Below, in pieces: positions 1-6,887 of a stretch of 30,730 bases of DNA. The notes under the pieces were generated by a model, which was not told the origin of the DNA, searched no databases, and saw only the letters and a list, made by a program, of their open reading frames with translations. Within the stretch, counting starts at the first letter, position 1. Each line of letters starts with the position of its first letter. This DNA comes from CAYMJV01 sp964390545. GTDB lineage: Bacteria; Desulfobacterota; BSN033; UBA1163. The stretch spans positions 1 through 30,730 of the forward strand of contig CAYMJV010000037.1 in the NCBI GenBank assembly GCA_964390545.1, written 5' to 3'. Made by a program: the position numbers and the translations under genes.

Positions 1-34
1 CATATAACAAGGTTTTCAGTTCTTCTTGCTTCAT
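1..34 (-). CDS. 5' end of an unidentified gene, cut by the window edge
   Basis: An ATG at 34 reading leftwards is preceded by a strong ribosome binding site (GGGGGAGGAG, six bases before the start) and stays open to the window edge, giving MKQEELKTLLY. Eleven residues are too few to name a family. It follows two FAD-linked oxidoreductase genes on the same strand, so an iron-sulfur GlcF-like partner would be a reasonable guess, but nothing visible proves it. Confidence 0.55.
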   Translation of the reverse strand, partial: MKQEELKTLLY

Positions 35-78
35 GTTTAACTCCTCCCCCTCACCCCCTCCCTCTCCCCCTGTGAGAC

Positions 79-223
79 TGTGTCGTAATGAGGGAAATGC
101 CATGGTTGTCATTCTGACCCCTTCGCCTGTCATTCTGAACGAAGTGAAGAATCTCATAGAATCAATAATAGGTCAGAAAACAGAGATTCTTCGGCTAACG
201 CCTCAGAATGACATTACGACACA
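79..223. repeat. GTCATTCTGA-type inverted-repeat element nested in a CCCTCACCCC-type repeat
   Basis: The ends are a perfect 12-bp inverted repeat, TGTGTCGTAATG (79-90) and CATTACGACACA (212-223). Inside is a second imperfect inverted repeat: TGTCATTCTGA and AAGAATCTC on the left, GAGATTCTTCGGC and CTCAGAATGACA on the right. Both flanks (about 43-78 and 224-242) are the halves of a C-rich/G-rich hairpin of the type seen at 1646-1743, 5437-5484 and 23547-23594, so this element seems to have inserted into an older repeat. A relative lies at 9178-9293. It is non-coding. The 34-248 gap contains nothing else. Confidence 0.7.
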
Positions 224-248
224 ATCCCCCTGGCGAGAGGGGGGATTC

Positions 249-1619
249 TTAGATTCCTCCGACAAATCGGCCTGGGTTCAAAATTCCCCTTGGATCGATC
301 TGTTTCTTGATTCGGCGCATCATGAGAGCATCACTTCGAGACTTCCCCCATGGGGCGACTTTCTTTTTAATCGATGAGGGAGAAGATTCGATGACGAGAT
401 TGCCTTCATTCTTTGCCGCTTCGGAGGTCAGCTTCTTGATGAGCTTGATCAGCGATTCCATTCTGGACCGACCATGCTGGGTTCCCAGCACATAGGTGTA
501 AAGAATTCCGTTTCCAGAATGGCTGATGAACGCGCAGTCCATCCCCAACCCTTTGGCAATCTTTTCATAGCTTCCCATCATCTGCCCGCATTTGGAGATT
601 AAGAAATTGGATTTAAGGGCAACGTATTCCGGATATCTCTTAGCCAAACCTCTGGAGAAATCGCGAAGGGCATTCCAGAAGGCATGATGTCTCTCCGAAT
701 CCAAAGCCATGGGTTCAAGGGCTCCATGCTTTTTCCCTATATTCCCCATTTCAGAAATCTGCCTTTCTGTGCTTTCAGCCACACCTTCCAACCCAATGGC
801 TACGACATAATTCTCATCGGATGGCAAAGGAAGGTTGTATTTCATTTTTCTCACTGCGAGGATATTGAGCGTTTCGATAGAGGCCGGAAGGAGCTGAGAA
901 TGAGTGATCGCCTGGACGAAACCATTCGCCTCGTCCAAGGCCTTAAAAGGCACCAAGAGGCTCGTTTCTCTCTCGGGAAGAGGAAGGAGTTTAAAGGTGA
1001 TCTCACAGATGATGCCAAGAGTTCCAAAGGAACCGATCAGGAGTTTACACATGTCGTAACCGGAGACATTCTTGACTGTCTTCCCGCCTGAGACCACAAA
1101 ATCGCCATTCGGGAAAACGGCTTTTATTCCAATAATCAGATCCCTTGCCGTGCCGTAGATCAATCGTTTTGGGCCACTCGAATTGGTAGCCACGATGCCA
1201 CCCAAGGTGGCTTTATCCGTGAAGGGTGGATCGAGTGGTAAAAAATATCCTTTCCCTTCTTTGGCCAGATGTCTCTGAACCTGGCTTAAGGTGATACCAC
1301 TCTCTGCGGTTAAGGTCAGATTCTCTATATCGCAGTCAGTGATACGATTGAGTCGGGTGGTCAGGAGAACAATGTCCATCGCTTTTGGAATCCCTCCCAT
1401 TCCCGTTTTGGTTCCGTTTCCCATGGGCACGAGAGCGAGATGCTCTTGATTGGCATAGGCCACGATCTTTGAGACTTCGTCCGCAGTCTTGGGAGAGACA
1501 ATCACCTTCGGTCGCTTTCCATCCAAGGCGTAGGCCTGTAGTTTACGGCGGTCTTTGATGAACGTGGCCTTTCCTGCCAGCTCTTTTAATCTGGAAATCA
1601 GTTGGTCTGTCGGAAGCAT
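249..1619 (-). CDS. FAD-binding (PCMH/VAO family) oxidoreductase, GlcD/GlcE-like
   Basis: Probable flavoprotein subunit of a 2-hydroxyacid (glycolate/D-lactate-type) dehydrogenase. The N-terminal FAD-binding PCMH fold is visible as the PMGNGTKTGMGG pyrophosphate loop, GGIVATNSSGPKRLIYG, and VKNVSGYDMCKLLIGSFGTLG. The C-terminus ends in the family signature DPRGILNPGRF. The GHAGDGN metal-site motif of GlcD is weakened to SHSGNG, and no SGEHGIG motif is seen, so this is closer to a GlcE-type or divergent subunit, although at 456 residues it is longer than GlcE (about 350). I chose the ATG at 1619 because GGAAGGAGATGCTTA sits just before it; the upstream ATGs would encode an unlikely glycine-rich leader from the repeat region. 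It is the seventh complete gene of the minus-strand operon and probably pairs with the GlcD-like protein upstream. Confidence 0.85.
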   Translation of the reverse strand: MLPTDQLISRLKELAGKATFIKDRRKLQAYALDGKRPKVIVSPKTADEVSKIVAYANQEHLALVPMGNGTKTGMGGIPKAMDIVLLTTRLNRITDCDIENLTLTAESGITLSQVQRHLAKEGKGYFLPLDPPFTDKATLGGIVATNSSGPKRLIYGTARDLIIGIKAVFPNGDFVVSGGKTVKNVSGYDMCKLLIGSFGTLGIICEITFKLLPLPERETSLLVPFKALDEANGFVQAITHSQLLPASIETLNILAVRKMKYNLPLPSDENYVVAIGLEGVAESTERQISEMGNIGKKHGALEPMALDSERHHAFWNALRDFSRGLAKRYPEYVALKSNFLISKCGQMMGSYEKIAKGLGMDCAFISHSGNGILYTYVLGTQHGRSRMESLIKLIKKLTSEAAKNEGNLVIESSPSSIKKKVAPWGKSRSDALMMRRIKKQIDPRGILNPGRFVGGI

Positions 1620-1645
1620 TAAGCATCTCCTTCCTTGGCCACCCC

Positions 1646-1743
1646 CACCCTCACCCTCCCCCATCAAGGGGGAGGGGATTCTTGGCTGGTTTATCTAAAG
1701 AGACCCCCCTCTCCCCTGGTGGGAGAGGGAAGGGTGAGGGGGA
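1646..1743. repeat. Composite CCCTCACCCT hairpin repeats
   Basis: Two adjacent hairpins (CCTCCCCC/GGGGGAGG around 1656-1676 and CCCTCTCCC/GGGAGAGGG around 1707-1730) are bracketed by ACCCTCACCCT and AGGGTGAGGGG. It is the same family as 5437-5484 and 23547-23594. It fills the whole spacer between the two FAD oxidoreductase genes and could act as an mRNA-processing or attenuation structure. Confidence 0.65.
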
Positions 1744-1753
1744 TATTGAAAGA

Positions 1754-3133
1754 TTAAGCTTTCGGCAACACCTTTCCTGGGTTGTACACGTCATCGGGAT
1801 CGAAAGCCTTCTTCACCTTCTTCATGGCAGCAATGTCTTTAGGCGTGAAGACAAAAAACATCTCTTTCATCTTCTCAGTCCCTATGCCGTGTTCGCCGCT
1901 AATCGTCCCGCCTGCATCCGCACAGATCTTTAGAATCTCGGAACCGGCCAGATGCACCTTCCTCAACTCTTCTTCATTCCGCTCATCGAATAAAATGAGT
2001 GGATGGAGGTTTCCATCTCCCGCATGAAAGACATTGGCGATTGTAAGATCATACTTCCTTCCAACCTCCATCACTTTAGTCAACACTTCAGGAAGTTTTG
2101 TTCGGGGAACGGTCCCATCGCAGACCAGATAGTTCGGTCGCAAACGGGCAATCGCGCCAAAGGCCCCTTTTCGACCTGCCCAGAGCTGTGTTCTTTCTGC
2201 TTCGTCTTTGGCTGCCTTCACTTCACGGGCATTATTTTTCCTACAGATTTCCATAATTCTTTCTGCCAGCCTCTCCATTCCATCTTTCAATCCGTCCAAC
2301 TCGATCAAAAGGACAGCCTCTGCATCCAGAGGGAAGCCAGCATGGATCGATTCCTCCACGGCCTTGATCGTCAACCTGTCCAGCATCTCTAAGGTAGCCG
2401 GGATGATCCCATCGGCAATGATAGCGGAAACAGTCCGTCCAGCATCCTCTAAAGAATTATAGATGGCCAGCATGGTCTTGACGGCTTCAGGTTTTGGCAT
2501 GATCCGAAGGATCAATTTTGTGGTAATCCCCAGAGTCCCTTCCGAACCCACCAGGAGTCCTGTCAAATCATAGCCAGGGTTATCCAGAGCCTTACCGCCG
2601 ACCTGAATGACTTTTCCGTCGTAGAGAACCACTTCTCCTCCCAGGATATGGTTGGTCGTCACCCCATACTTGAGACAATGGGGTCCTCCTGAATTCTCTC
2701 CAAAATTCCCGCCGAATGTGGAGACTTTTTCGCTGGCAGGATCTGGCTGGTAAACATAACCATAACGGGCCAATTGGTTTTTGAGGATGAGGGTGAAGAC
2801 TCCTGGTTCTACCACAGCCCTCTGATTCTCGATATCGATTTCAAGGATTCTATTCATTCTCGAAAAGTGAAGAACGATTCCCCCTCGGGTGGGGACAGTG
2901 CCTCCGCTCAGATTGGTTCCTGAGCCCCTTGCGATAATAGGAATTCCTTCCTTATGAGCGAACTTGACGACCTTGGAAACCTCTTCTGTTGATCCCGGAA
3001 GAACGATGCAATCAGGCCTTCCTTTAAAAAGGGAAGCATCGTAGCCGTAGAGCAGCAGGTCTGTCTCCGATGATAAGACATTCCCTTTCCCGACGATCTT
3101 GGCCACTTCTTCGACTAACTTCTCGCGTTCCAT
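1754..3133 (-). CDS. glcD: FAD-linked oxidase, GlcD-type glycolate/D-lactate dehydrogenase subunit
   Basis: Predicted catalytic flavoprotein oxidising a 2-hydroxyacid (glycolate, D-lactate or similar) to the 2-oxoacid and passing electrons to an iron-sulfur partner. At 459 residues it matches GlcD length. The PCMH FAD-binding domain (about residues 35-215) shows ARGSGTNLSGG and FGGNFGENSGGPHCLKYG. The FAD-oxidase C domain shows FHAGDGNLHP and SGEHGIGTEK, and the protein ends VYNPGKV. The ATG at 3133 is preceded by TGGAGGGATTT; the longer reading starting at 3196 has no good ribosome site and would be encoded by repeat-like DNA. It lies directly upstream of the second FAD protein (249-1619). 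In a pathway with a malyl-CoA-lyase-like enzyme, glycolate/glyoxylate is the natural substrate pair, but the specificity cannot be read from sequence. Confidence 0.88.
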   Translation of the reverse strand: MEREKLVEEVAKIVGKGNVLSSETDLLLYGYDASLFKGRPDCIVLPGSTEEVSKVVKFAHKEGIPIIARGSGTNLSGGTVPTRGGIVLHFSRMNRILEIDIENQRAVVEPGVFTLILKNQLARYGYVYQPDPASEKVSTFGGNFGENSGGPHCLKYGVTTNHILGGEVVLYDGKVIQVGGKALDNPGYDLTGLLVGSEGTLGITTKLILRIMPKPEAVKTMLAIYNSLEDAGRTVSAIIADGIIPATLEMLDRLTIKAVEESIHAGFPLDAEAVLLIELDGLKDGMERLAERIMEICRKNNAREVKAAKDEAERTQLWAGRKGAFGAIARLRPNYLVCDGTVPRTKLPEVLTKVMEVGRKYDLTIANVFHAGDGNLHPLILFDERNEEELRKVHLAGSEILKICADAGGTISGEHGIGTEKMKEMFFVFTPKDIAAMKKVKKAFDPDDVYNPGKVLPKA

Positions 3134-3238
3134 AAATCCCTCCATTGAAAATATGTAGCGTCGGCATTTACTGCCGACGGACTGCATCGCCCTCACTAAA
3201 TGAGGGCGCTACCTTCCCTCGCAATGACGCCTTCGCGT

Positions 3239-4150
3239 TTACGTGCCAAATCTTTCTCCAACCTTTGCATCCAGCGACCGGGCGAATTCCGTCGCTCCTA
3301 TTTTTTCCCCTTTGTCCACCCTCAACCTTCCGACCTTAACCATACCCCCCCTTGCAGCAATCTGAACACCCCCCTCTTCGATCGCCACGATCTCACCCGG
3401 CCTTTTTCCCGTCGCGGAGGATATCATCCGGGCATCATAGAGTCGAACCCTCTTCCCTTTGAATGTCGAAAAAGCGCCCGGTTGGGGATCGCAACCTCTA
3501 ATTAAATTATAAATGTCAGGAATTGGTTTTTCAAAATCGATGGAGGCAACCCGGTCATCACAAGGAGGTTCATAGGTCGCTTTCGATTCATCCTGTGGAA
3601 TTCTGGGCGCTTTGCCTTTCTTGATCAGCTCAATGGCTTCTTTGATCGCTTCGACTCCCATGGGAAAGAGGACATTAAAGTAGAGGGAACCCGTCGTATC
3701 ATCAAGACCGATTTCTACTTCCCTTTGGAGGAGTACGGGGCCGGTGTCGATGCCCTTGTCAGCCCAAAGGATTGTTAACCCCGTTCGGGTGTCTCCCTGG
3801 ATGATCGCCCAATTGATGCCGCTCGCACCGCGATGTCTTGGCAAAAGGGAAGGATGGTAACAGATCGTCCCGATCGAGGCGAGGTTGAGCAATCTCTCCG
3901 GGATGATATCGGTCACAAAAGCAAGGATAACGAGATCGGGTTGCAACTCCTTGAACTGGTTGTAAACCTGAGGGTCTTTCATCTGGGTGGGACGAAAAGA
4001 GGTGATCTTGGGTTTTTCGGCAAAAACTCCCATCCCTTCTCCTCTTTTGTCCGGAGGGGAAAAGACTCCCACCACTTCTTCCCCTCTTTTGATCAGGGCT
4101 TCCAATACCTTCTCTCCGAAGGGACCCTGGCCGACCAGAATAATCCGCAT
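3239..4150 (-). CDS. 10-formyltetrahydrofolate hydrolase/formyltransferase-fold protein (ALDH1L1 N-domain type)
   Basis: A 303-residue protein with the formyltransferase fold followed by an Fmt-type C-terminal domain. The active-site segment is YHPSLLPRHRGASGINWAI followed by GDTRTGLTILWADKGIDTGP. It carries the catalytic His of HPSLLP and the Asp of DTGP, but the usual Asn of NxH in methionyl-tRNA formyltransferase is not there (CYH). The YHPSLLPRHRGAS..INW pattern, and ATYEPP later, are what I remember of the hydrolase domain of eukaryotic 10-formyl-THF dehydrogenase (ALDH1L1) rather than Fmt. Likely reaction: release of formate from 10-formyl-THF, or formyl transfer to an unknown acceptor. 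No fused aldehyde dehydrogenase or acyl-carrier domain is present. The start at 4150 is supported by family alignment (MRIILVGQGPFG); the ribosome site is weak. Confidence 0.78.
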   Translation of the reverse strand: MRIILVGQGPFGEKVLEALIKRGEEVVGVFSPPDKRGEGMGVFAEKPKITSFRPTQMKDPQVYNQFKELQPDLVILAFVTDIIPERLLNLASIGTICYHPSLLPRHRGASGINWAIIQGDTRTGLTILWADKGIDTGPVLLQREVEIGLDDTTGSLYFNVLFPMGVEAIKEAIELIKKGKAPRIPQDESKATYEPPCDDRVASIDFEKPIPDIYNLIRGCDPQPGAFSTFKGKRVRLYDARMISSATGKRPGEIVAIEEGGVQIAARGGMVKVGRLRVDKGEKIGATEFARSLDAKVGERFGT

Positions 4151-4169
4151 CGTTCAGCCCCCAAGAAAT

Positions 4170-4450
4170 GGAGCCCCACGGGCAAAGTCCGTGGTCCCCT
4201 GCCCGACGCCCATGTGGGGCGACATCCCGGCCGCACGATGACGCATTTTTGCGCCGGGATTAAGAAGGGCAAGGCTCTCATCTGTTTGGGTGGGAGATGA
4301 TGGGTGGGTTTTGTAGAGCCTTGCCCTCTTAAAATCGCGATGAGGGTTTACCCCGTTAGAAAGCCCCGGCATTCATGGCCGGGGATGCTATAAATAGAAA
4401 ACATCAGATCCTTGAGGCCGGTATCAAAGCCCCACCCCTTCTAACGGGGT
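4170..4450. repeat. Run of strong inverted repeats between two operon genes
   Basis: This 300-base non-coding spacer holds consecutive hairpins: GCCCCAC/GTGGGGC (about 4173-4219); ATCCCGGC (4224-4231)/GCCGGGAT (4253-4260); a perfect 12-bp pair GGGCAAGGCTCT (4267-4278)/AGAGCCTTGCCC (4315-4326); and a perfect 12-bp pair ACCCCGTTAGAA (4350-4361)/TTCTAACGGGGT (4439-4450) enclosing CCCCGGC/GCCGGGG (4364-4384). The last unit resembles, from memory, the hairpin ends of IS200/IS605 (TnpB) elements, but no transposase remnant is visible. It ends exactly at the stop codon of the CitE-like gene. Confidence 0.65.
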
Positions 4451-5344
4451 CTACTTTTTCCGTTTGGCATCAAAGGCAGATATTTCAGCCACCGTTGCAA
4501 GGATTGTCCTGGCGTTGTCATAAACCGGCGTATCGACCATCTTTCCTTTATAAGAAACAGCTGCAGAACCTTTGGCGATCCCCTCTTCCTCAAAGACCTT
4601 CACGACTCCCTTTGCCCATTCCACATCGTCAGGCTCCGGGGTATAGATCTTATGAGAAGGCTCGATCTGGCTTGGGTGGATGAGCATTCTTCCTTCGTAA
4701 CCCAATTGCCGACCATAGCGCGTGCTTTTTTCAAAAGCCTCCATATCCTTGAAGTTAACGAACGGGCAATCAATGGCGATGCAACCTGCAGCTCTGGCCG
4801 CCACAGCGTTATGGGCCCTCGCATATTTTTGCTCTTCTCCCTCATCGGTGAGCTTCACCCTCATATCCTTGGTGTAATCCACGGCGCCGAAGATGAGAGA
4901 ATTGACCCGCTTGCTGGCGATGGCTGAAGGATAGGCATTGATGACCCCTTTGGCCGTCTCGATGAGAAGCTGGATGGCAACGCTTCCCACCTTCAAGCCT
5001 CTCCTTCGCTCCAGTTCCTCTAATTTCCAATCGAGACGTTGAACATGATCCGGACCACCACATTTGGCCAAACAGACACCCGACAGCCCCTCATGGACAA
5101 TGGCTTCGAGATCATCGTTGGTCATCAAGGTCTCCCAATTATTTATCCGGACATAGATAGTCGAACCTCCGGATCCCGCATATTTCAGGTTCTCCCGAGT
5201 CACTTCACGGGCTTTTGGTTTTTCTGCAGGGGGAACGGAATCCTCGAGATCTAAAGTAATGATGTCAGCTGGAATCTCCGGAGACTTGGCAACCATCTTC
5301 TCGTTGTTTCCCGGAACATAAAAAACGGATCTCATCACAGTCAT
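4451..5344 (-). CDS. CitE/HpcH-family acyl-CoA lyase (malyl-CoA or citramalyl-CoA lyase-like)
   Basis: A 297-residue TIM-barrel C-C lyase of the HpcH/HpaI-CitE superfamily. Visible motifs are SVFYVPGNNEKM at the N-terminus, LDLEDSVPPAEK (acidic metal/CoA region, residues 31-42), YVRINNWET with Arg66, the metal-binding Glu129 in LLIETAKG, Asp156 in FGAVDYTKD, and MLIHPSQI (220-227). The family cleaves (3S)-malyl-CoA to glyoxylate and acetyl-CoA, or citramalyl-CoA to pyruvate and acetyl-CoA. Because the next genes upstream encode a two-subunit CoA ligase, malate activation followed by malyl-CoA cleavage (as in the serine cycle) is the simplest reading; citramalate is an alternative. GAGGAGGTGTTACC precedes the ATG at 5344; a second in-frame ATG lies three codons in. 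Confidence 0.85.
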   Translation of the reverse strand: MTVMRSVFYVPGNNEKMVAKSPEIPADIITLDLEDSVPPAEKPKAREVTRENLKYAGSGGSTIYVRINNWETLMTNDDLEAIVHEGLSGVCLAKCGGPDHVQRLDWKLEELERRRGLKVGSVAIQLLIETAKGVINAYPSAIASKRVNSLIFGAVDYTKDMRVKLTDEGEEQKYARAHNAVAARAAGCIAIDCPFVNFKDMEAFEKSTRYGRQLGYEGRMLIHPSQIEPSHKIYTPEPDDVEWAKGVVKVFEEEGIAKGSAAVSYKGKMVDTPVYDNARTILATVAEISAFDAKRKK

Positions 5345-5361
5345 GGTAACACCTCCTCGTT

Positions 5362-5543
5362 AAATTTAAAATCCAAAATTCGAATATCGAATCTCGAAAC
5401 AAATCCTAAATTCAAATGTTCAAATTTCCCAAACCGCCCCTCACCCTTCCCCTCTCCCCTCGGGGAGAGGGACGGGGTGAGGGGATTATTTTGAATTTCG
5501 GTCATTCGAATTTGTTTCGGATTTCGGGTTTCGTGCTTCGAAT
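5362..5543. repeat. AT-rich inverted repeat enclosing a CCCTCACCCT hairpin
   Basis: The core 5437-5484 is a near-perfect hairpin (CCCCTCACCCTTCCCCTCTCC facing GGAGAGGGACGGGGTGAGGGG). It sits inside a longer degenerate inverted repeat: AATTCGAATATCGAATCTCGAAACAAAT on the left answers ATTCGAATTTGTTTCGGATTTCGGG on the right. The nested layout matches 10750-10925. It occupies the spacer between the CitE-like gene and the CoA-ligase alpha gene. Confidence 0.65.
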
Positions 5544-6440
5544 TTATCTCTTCAGCAACCTCTTGAGTGTTGGCGCGATTTCATCGGGCCGGTCCACCAC
5601 GTGGATCCCTGCATCCTTTAGGTTCTTCACTTTATCCTTCGCCGACCCTTTGCCTCGCTCTACGATACTGCTGGCATGGGAAAACCGCATTCCTTCAGGA
5701 GCCCATGCCCCGGCAACATAGATCACAAGAGGCTTGGTGAACTCTTTGCGCCTCACCGCCTCTGCCGCCTCTTCCTCGTTTGTTCCACCAATCTCGCCGA
5801 AGATGGCTACGGCATGGGTTTCGTCATCAGCCTGAAAGAGGGGTAAGATGTCTGCGAAAGACTGCCCCACCACGGGCTCTGTTCCGACATGAAGGACGGT
5901 GGTCATCCCAAGGCCCGCTTCCTTAATCGTGTATGGAACTGTGGCAGACTGTCCCCCGCTCCTGGAAATCACTCCGACGTGTCCGGGGACAAACACCCTT
6001 CTTGCAAAGTCAGGCGTTCCTCCCAGCCAGCCTGCTGCCGCAATTCCAGGGCTGATGATACCGATGGATCCCGGACCCAGCAAGCGCGCCCCCTTCTGTT
6101 TTCCGTGAGCCATCATCTCCAGAATGTCATAGAGAGGAACCCTTTCCACCGGCATGACGAGAAATTTAATGCCTGCATCCAGGGCTTCGAGAACCGCGTC
6201 CTTGAGGCTTGGCCCGGGGATAAAGGTGACGCTCAAATCAAAGCTCCCATGGACTTTCACCGCCTCTTGTATTGTATTGTAAACAGGGATCCCGCTTACC
6301 TCTTCTCCACCGCGCCCAGGTGTCACGCCGGCCACCACGTTGGTCCCATAGCCTTTCATGAATGCAGCCCGCGCCGAGCCCTCCCTCCCTGTGATTCCCT
6401 GAACTAACACCTTCGTATCTTTCTTCAGTAAAATAGCCAT
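5544..6440 (-). CDS. Succinyl-CoA-synthetase-like CoA ligase, alpha subunit (malate-CoA ligase candidate)
   Basis: A 298-residue protein with the full SucD architecture: CoA-binding Rossmann domain with KVLVQGITGREG (residues 10-21), GPGSIGIISPG, SRSGGQS, and the ligase domain with the phosphorylated histidine (His255 in RFSHASSIVERGKGSAKDK, equivalent to the active His of E. coli SucD). The alpha subunit forms the acyl-phosphate/CoA site and works with the beta subunit encoded at 6888-8144. In the serine cycle the paralogous malate thiokinase MtkAB sits beside malyl-CoA lyase; that pairing is reproduced here, so malate-CoA ligase is favoured over a housekeeping succinyl-CoA synthetase. The ribosome site GGAGG lies eight bases before the ATG. 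The gene is separated from its partner subunit by an iron-sulfur gene and a repeat-filled spacer, which is unusual. Confidence 0.88.
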   Translation of the reverse strand: MAILLKKDTKVLVQGITGREGSARAAFMKGYGTNVVAGVTPGRGGEEVSGIPVYNTIQEAVKVHGSFDLSVTFIPGPSLKDAVLEALDAGIKFLVMPVERVPLYDILEMMAHGKQKGARLLGPGSIGIISPGIAAAGWLGGTPDFARRVFVPGHVGVISRSGGQSATVPYTIKEAGLGMTTVLHVGTEPVVGQSFADILPLFQADDETHAVAIFGEIGGTNEEEAAEAVRRKEFTKPLVIYVAGAWAPEGMRFSHASSIVERGKGSAKDKVKNLKDAGIHVVDRPDEIAPTLKRLLKR

Positions 6441-6489
6441 ATTTTATGCCTCCAGCGTCTCTTCAGGCACAGTGTCCATTCTTTGTGCT

Positions 6490-6551
6490 GCCGTTTTGCC
6501 GTTCTGCTGTGTTGCCTTTAACGGCAAAACTGCAATCCCGCGCTTCGCGGG
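6490..6551. repeat. Two hairpin repeats
   Basis: GCCGTTTTGCCGTT (6490-6503) faces AACGGCAAAACTGC (6520-6533), with two mismatches. This is followed by CCCGCG-CTT-CGCGGG (6537-6551). They lie in the 158-base spacer between the iron-sulfur gene and the ligase alpha gene and could adjust relative expression. Confidence 0.55.
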
Positions 6552-6598
6552 ACTACACGATGGCCCGACGCTAATCACAGACACACCTCATTTGGGAT

Positions 6599-6883
6599 TT
6601 ACAATACACCATGCTTTCTTCTGTATTCATCCAATCCAGGAACTGGGGCTTCAATCGTGATCGCCTTGTTTCCCCTGAACCAGCATTCATACTCGCACGC
6701 AAGACACTCCGTGCCCACCCGCCGGGCGAAAGCCGCGTCCCCTGCAAGGGCCGGTTTGCCGTCTTTGATCACCAGGATCCCCCGGTCGAAGAGCTTACAC
6801 CCTGCTGCACATGCGTGGGTTTTACAGCCGACGCATTTGCTCTCATCGATAATCACTTTGATGGTTTGTTCTTCAAAATGCAT
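6599..6883 (-). CDS. Small seven-cysteine iron-sulfur (ferredoxin-like) protein
   Basis: A 94-residue protein with cysteines at 17, 20, 25, 29 (C-x2-C-x4-C-x3-C) and 60, 63, 67 (C-x2-C-x3-C). The first part, IDESKCVGCKTHACAAGC, resembles 4Fe-4S ferredoxin half-motifs but the spacing is not canonical, and the second group has only three cysteines. No signal peptide or membrane segment is seen, so it should be cytoplasmic. Its start overlaps the control signals of the gene upstream: the ribosome site AAGGAGGAA is formed by the last codons of the beta-subunit gene, whose stop ends only four bases before this ATG, so the two are translationally coupled. I do not recognise a characterised homologue. 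A role as electron carrier or as an accessory subunit of the flanking CoA ligase is inference. Confidence 0.8.
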   Translation of the reverse strand: MHFEEQTIKVIIDESKCVGCKTHACAAGCKLFDRGILVIKDGKPALAGDAAFARRVGTECLACEYECWFRGNKAITIEAPVPGLDEYRRKHGVL

Positions 6884-6887
6884 GGAC

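Noticed and set aside
33..377. 114-codon plus-strand frame at the left edge
   Set aside because: It runs through the C-rich repeat and the nested GTCATTCTGA element and then antisense into the FAD oxidoreductase gene; proline/serine-rich composition comes from the repeat.
5889..6407. 172-codon open frame on the plus strand
   Set aside because: Antisense to the ligase alpha subunit gene, low-complexity mixed residues, no recognisable domain.
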